DNA from: Microbispora bryophytorum
GTDB lineage: Bacteria > Actinomycetota > Actinomycetes > Streptosporangiales > Streptosporangiaceae
Reading direction: 5' to 3'
DNA length: 64,000 nt
NCBI RefSeq assembly: GCF_006874465.1
Contig: NZ_VIRL01000002.1
Span: 625,939 to 689,938, forward strand
Part shown: one piece after another, positions 61,493 through 64,000 of the stretch
Layout of the letters: each line of letters starts with the position of its first letter
Position numbering within the stretch: position 1 is the stretch's first letter
Position numbers and translations under genes: made by a program
The notes under the pieces: model-generated
The model's database searches: none
What the model was told of the DNA's origin: nothing
The model's input: only the letters and a program-made list of their open reading frames with translations

Positions 61493-62434
61493 ATGCCTGA
61501 CAGCGAGAACGGTGAGAGCCTCGGCACCGTCGTGGTCGCGGGCGCGGCCAACCTCGCCATCGCGCTGGCCAAGCTGGCCGCCGGTCTGATGAGCTCCTCC
61601 TCGGCGATGCTGTCGGAGGCCGCGCATTCGGCGGCCGACACGGCCACCGAAGTCGTGTTGTTCGCCGCGGTCCGGCACGGTGAGCGCCCCGCCGACTCCC
61701 GCCATCCGCTCGGCCACGGACGGGCCGCCTACCTGTGGGCGATCGTGGCGGCCTGCTTCACGCTGGTCGTGGGGGCCGGGTTCTCCCTGACGCACGGCTG
61801 GCACACGATCACCGCGGGGGAGAGCCTGGGTGACATCGGCGTGTCGTACCTCGTGCTCGCGGTGTCCTTCGCGATCGAGTCGGTCTCCCTGTGGAAGGCC
61901 CTGCGGCAGCTTCGCGGCGAGGCCGGTCGCTGGCGGGTGAGCCCCGGGCGGCTGCTGCGGCGCACCTCCGACACCGTGCTCAAGGCCGTCGTGCTGGAGG
62001 ACTCCGCCGCGCTGATCGGCATCGCGACGGCCGCCGTCGGCCTGCTGTTGTCGCAGCTCACCGGCTCGGCCGTGTGGGACGGCATCGCCTCGATCGTCAT
62101 CGGGCTGCTGCTGCTCGGCGTGGCGCTGACCCTGATCAGGACCAACGCCTCGCTGCTCATCGGCCAGGCGGCGCCGCGCGGGTTGCAGGAGGAGATCCGC
62201 GGCGAGCTGGTCGCCCATCCGGAGGTCGAGGCCGTCGTCGAGCTGGTCACGGTCATGATGGGCCCCGGCCAGGTCATGGTGGCGGCGAAGGTCGACTTCC
62301 GCGACGAGACGTCCGGGCAGCGGCTCGAACTCGCCTCCGACCAGGTGGAGCGACGGCTCACCGAGCGGTTCCCGGAGATCCGGCAGGTCTTCCTCGACCC
62401 CACCCCGGGGCGGTCAGCCGCCGAGAAGGCGTAG
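61493..62434 (+). CDS. Cation diffusion facilitator family transporter
   Basis: 313 aa from ATG 61493, with CGGAGCG upstream. Six helices: LGTVVVAGAANLAIALAKLAAGLMSSSSAMLSEAAHSAADTATEVVLF carries the His-x3-Asp metal site of helix 2, and VLEDSAALIGIATAAVG the acidic pair of helix 5. A C-terminal cytoplasmic domain follows (VEAVVELVTVMMGPGQVMVAAKVDF). It exports divalent metal (zinc, iron or manganese not decidable) by proton antiport. The 3' end overlaps the convergent phosphopantetheinyl transferase gene by 21 bp. Confidence 0.9.
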   Translation: MPDSENGESLGTVVVAGAANLAIALAKLAAGLMSSSSAMLSEAAHSAADTATEVVLFAAVRHGERPADSRHPLGHGRAAYLWAIVAACFTLVVGAGFSLTHGWHTITAGESLGDIGVSYLVLAVSFAIESVSLWKALRQLRGEAGRWRVSPGRLLRRTSDTVLKAVVLEDSAALIGIATAAVGLLLSQLTGSAVWDGIASIVIGLLLLGVALTLIRTNASLLIGQAAPRGLQEEIRGELVAHPEVEAVVELVTVMMGPGQVMVAAKVDFRDETSGQRLELASDQVERRLTERFPEIRQVFLDPTPGRSAAEKA

Positions 62435-63094
62435 TTTGGCGGGCTCGTCGGTGACCGCGGAGGCGATCACGGTGCCGGCCGTCCACTCGACGAAGTGACG
62501 GCCCCGCCATTCCAGCGTGATCGACAGCCCGTCCTCCAGCGACAGGGCCGACAGGTCCGCCTCGCGCAGCCGGTCGAGCGTGAGCTCTCCCCGTTTGACC
62601 AGCGCCTCCTTGCGTACCCACTGCCGGATCAGCCTGCGGTTGTCGTCACCGACGAGCTTCGCCTCCGCGGGGGTCAGCGCGAGCTCCACCAGCCTCTCGT
62701 CGGCCGGGCCGTTCGTGGCGTGCTCGGCGTCCACGCCCACCCGGCCGAACCCGGCGACCGCGCAGACGTAGCCCGAGGTGTGCGCCAGGCTGATCGACAC
62801 CTCGGGTGCCTCGGCCAGCCAGGGCCGTCCGTGGGCCTGCCCGCACCCCTCGCAGCGCTGCACCACGGTCAGCGTGCGGACGCGGGCGCCGAGCAGCTCC
62901 GCGGCGCAGTGCCGTACGAGCAGGTGGGCGGCGACGAAGTCGAGGCGGTCCCGTTTGCGGGTGAAACGTTCGGCGCGCTCTCGCTCGGCCTCGCTCAGTG
63001 TGCCGGAGACCATGTCCAGCACATCGTCGGTGTGGCCGGCCACGGCCAGTGGGGGGCGCACGAGGCTACTGTAGGGGAGCGATGTGACGATCAC
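62414..63094 (-). CDS. 4'-phosphopantetheinyl transferase, Sfp type
   Basis: 226 aa. Transfers phosphopantetheine from CoA to carrier proteins of polyketide, peptide or fatty-acid synthases. Seen: RLDFVAAHLLVRHCAAELLG, VSISLAHTSGYVCAVAGFGRVGVDAEH (metal site Asp and Glu, near residue 120) and WVRKEALVKRGE (near 165). The Cys-rich QRCEGCGQAHGRPWL segment is common in actinobacterial members. Length is normal. No megasynthase gene is nearby. Confidence 0.93.
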   Translation of the reverse strand: MIVTSLPYSSLVRPPLAVAGHTDDVLDMVSGTLSEAERERAERFTRKRDRLDFVAAHLLVRHCAAELLGARVRTLTVVQRCEGCGQAHGRPWLAEAPEVSISLAHTSGYVCAVAGFGRVGVDAEHATNGPADERLVELALTPAEAKLVGDDNRRLIRQWVRKEALVKRGELTLDRLREADLSALSLEDGLSITLEWRGRHFVEWTAGTVIASAVTDEPAKLRLLGG

Positions 63095-63376
63095 GTGAAC
63101 TGGGGCCCGGGCCGCGACGGCCGAGGTTCCGCGGCCATCTTGGGTGAGCCGACCTGGGTGAGCCGACCTGGCCGCGACGGGTCGCGGCCGCGTGCGTGCG
63201 ACTCGTGCAGGACCGCGTCGGCACGTGACCGTCGCCGTGACCGCCCTATCTGTGCGACCGCGCAGCAGGGACGCGTGATTTCCGCTGCCGCCCGATCTCC
63301 TGAGCGCCGTTCGGTCCGGATGAGGGCGTGCGCGTCGATCAGCGCTTGTAGCATCACGCCGACGGGGCGACTCGAC
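63095..63376. other. Gap between phosphopantetheinyl transferase and lipoprotein genes
   Basis: 282 bp with a 15-bp tandem duplication near 63145-63172 (GGGTGAGCCGACCT twice). No supported gene. Confidence 0.35.
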
Positions 63377-63802
63377 TCAGGCTCTGCGCCAGCGGGCCCG
63401 ATCCCCGGGACGGGACGTACAACGCATCGAGGTGCCCGCGCTGGTGCGTCCCAGTGCCCCTTCGGGGGAGCAGAAGGCTCCGGGGTGGACACTGGAGCGT
63501 ACAGATGGCTGGGGTGGGCGCCTGGTTTTCCTTGGCGTCGGTTTCGGTGCCGATCGGGTCTTCTTCGGCTTCGGTGCTGATCGGGCTTTCATTGGCTTCA
63601 GCCTGGGGGGTGCCGGCGTATGGGAGGCGACGGCCGCTACCGGGGTCGGGGCGGGCGTCTCGCTCGGGATCGGGGTGAGAGAGGAACTCGGGGTGTAGAC
63701 CGAGGTGGGCGGTGAGGTGGCCAGGGCTGTGCCGGTGGAGTCGCTGCAGCCGGTCAGTAGTGCGGCTGCGAGCAGTGCGGCCATGACAGACGGTCGGAAC
63801 AT
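63377..63802 (-). CDS. Small lipoprotein with Lys/Pro linker and C-terminal CSPEGA motif
   Basis: 141 aa. Signal peptide with lipobox ALLTGC. A Thr/Ser/Pro linker is followed by repeated RSAPKPKKTRSAPKPTP units, then the ending GAFCSPEGALGRTSAGTSMRCTSRPGDRARWR. That two-Cys ending is a recurrent tail on actinobacterial and phage surface proteins. It is probably exposed at the cell surface. The region 63803-63868 separates it from the transposase end. Confidence 0.7.
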   Translation of the reverse strand: MFRPSVMAALLAAALLTGCSDSTGTALATSPPTSVYTPSSSLTPIPSETPAPTPVAAVASHTPAPPRLKPMKARSAPKPKKTRSAPKPTPRKTRRPPQPSVRSSVHPGAFCSPEGALGRTSAGTSMRCTSRPGDRARWRRA

Positions 63803-63868
63803 GTTCTTGCCTCCGCAGGGTGGTCGCTGTTCCGATCGGTTGACGAGTGAGTCGCTGGCAGGGGTTAC

Positions 63869-64000
63869 CTAGCTGTACTGCCCTGGGAGGTTGGTGACGC
63901 GGCTGATGGGTGGCTGGCCTTTCAGCGCGGTGTGTCCGCGGTGATGGTTGTACATGTGTAGCCAGGGGTCAAGGGCGGCGCGGCGTTCGGCTTCTGAGGC
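63869..64000 (-). mobile_element. IS481-family transposase, C-terminal end (gene continues past the window)
   Basis: 43 residues plus stop. The frame reads ERRAALDPWLHMYNHHRGHTALKGQPPISRVTNLPGQYS. The WL-x-x-YN-x-HR-x-H-x-A-x-x-x-PPISRV ending is the typical end of IS481-type integrase-core transposases. The element extends beyond the right edge. Its terminal inverted repeat should fall between 63803 and 63868 but cannot be fixed without the other end. Confidence 0.85.

Overview
This is a high-GC actinomycete chromosome segment. The gene set and order (polA, rpsA, coaE, uvrB, then pyrG, NUDIX, xerD, a ParA-family gene, scpA, scpB, rluB, aroH, tyrA, cmk, der) match the conserved core of Streptomyces and Streptosporangiales. 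GTG and TTG starts and leaderless promoters are frequent, as expected in such a genome. I favour a Streptosporangiales-type organism, but the genus cannot be fixed from the sequence alone.

Layout. 1-3.55 kb: a minus-strand branched-chain amino acid ABC operon (livH-livM-livG-livF, with livF cut by the window edge); its LivH carries an extra secreted-type domain. 4-12.3 kb: housekeeping genes (thioesterase, polA, a DUF2127 membrane protein, a polysaccharide deacetylase, rpsA, a GNAT acetyltransferase, coaE). 12.3-17.2 kb: a Rieske oxygenase with its TetR, an alpha/beta hydrolase-TetR pair, and a divergent HxlR/NAD(P)-binding protein pair. 17.3-21.8 kb: a biotin ECF importer (bioY ... bioM-bioN) with an acyl-CoA ligase-like gene and a degenerate thiolase inserted inside the operon. 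22-28.3 kb: uvrB, a lipoprotein, an Rrf2 regulator, a histidine kinase that lacks a HAMP domain, a tiny zinc-ribbon protein and a DUF4126 membrane protein. 28.3-39 kb: a hexapeptide acyltransferase, then the pyrG-to-tyrA core run. 39-44.9 kb: an accessory block (MFS exporter, MerR-PP2C fusion, MMPL exporter, MerR) sitting between tyrA and cmk-der. 45-47.3 kb: cmk and der.

47.3-64 kb is accessory and rich in regulators: TetR/MFS/esterase, a two-component system, an MFS exporter, a TetR-centred island with haloalkane dehalogenase, two cupins under a divergent MarR, an LprG-P55-like lipoprotein/MFS pair, MarR/cation diffusion facilitator, a phosphopantetheinyl transferase, a repeat-rich lipoprotein and the 3' end of an IS481-type transposase.

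The most interesting signal is in 53.5-55.7 kb. Seven copies of one 24-bp palindrome (AACYYGAACA, four bases, TGTTCRRGTT) lie in three separate intergenic regions around a TetR gene, probably a local regulon joining a Tat-exported haloalkane dehalogenase, a multi-pass membrane protein and an MFS exporter. Next come the biotin operon with its atypical ligase and thiolase, the LprG-P55-like pair in an organism not expected to make mycolates, the XerD with a repeat-derived insertion, and the HAMP-less kinase. No tRNA, rRNA, CRISPR array or prophage was seen.
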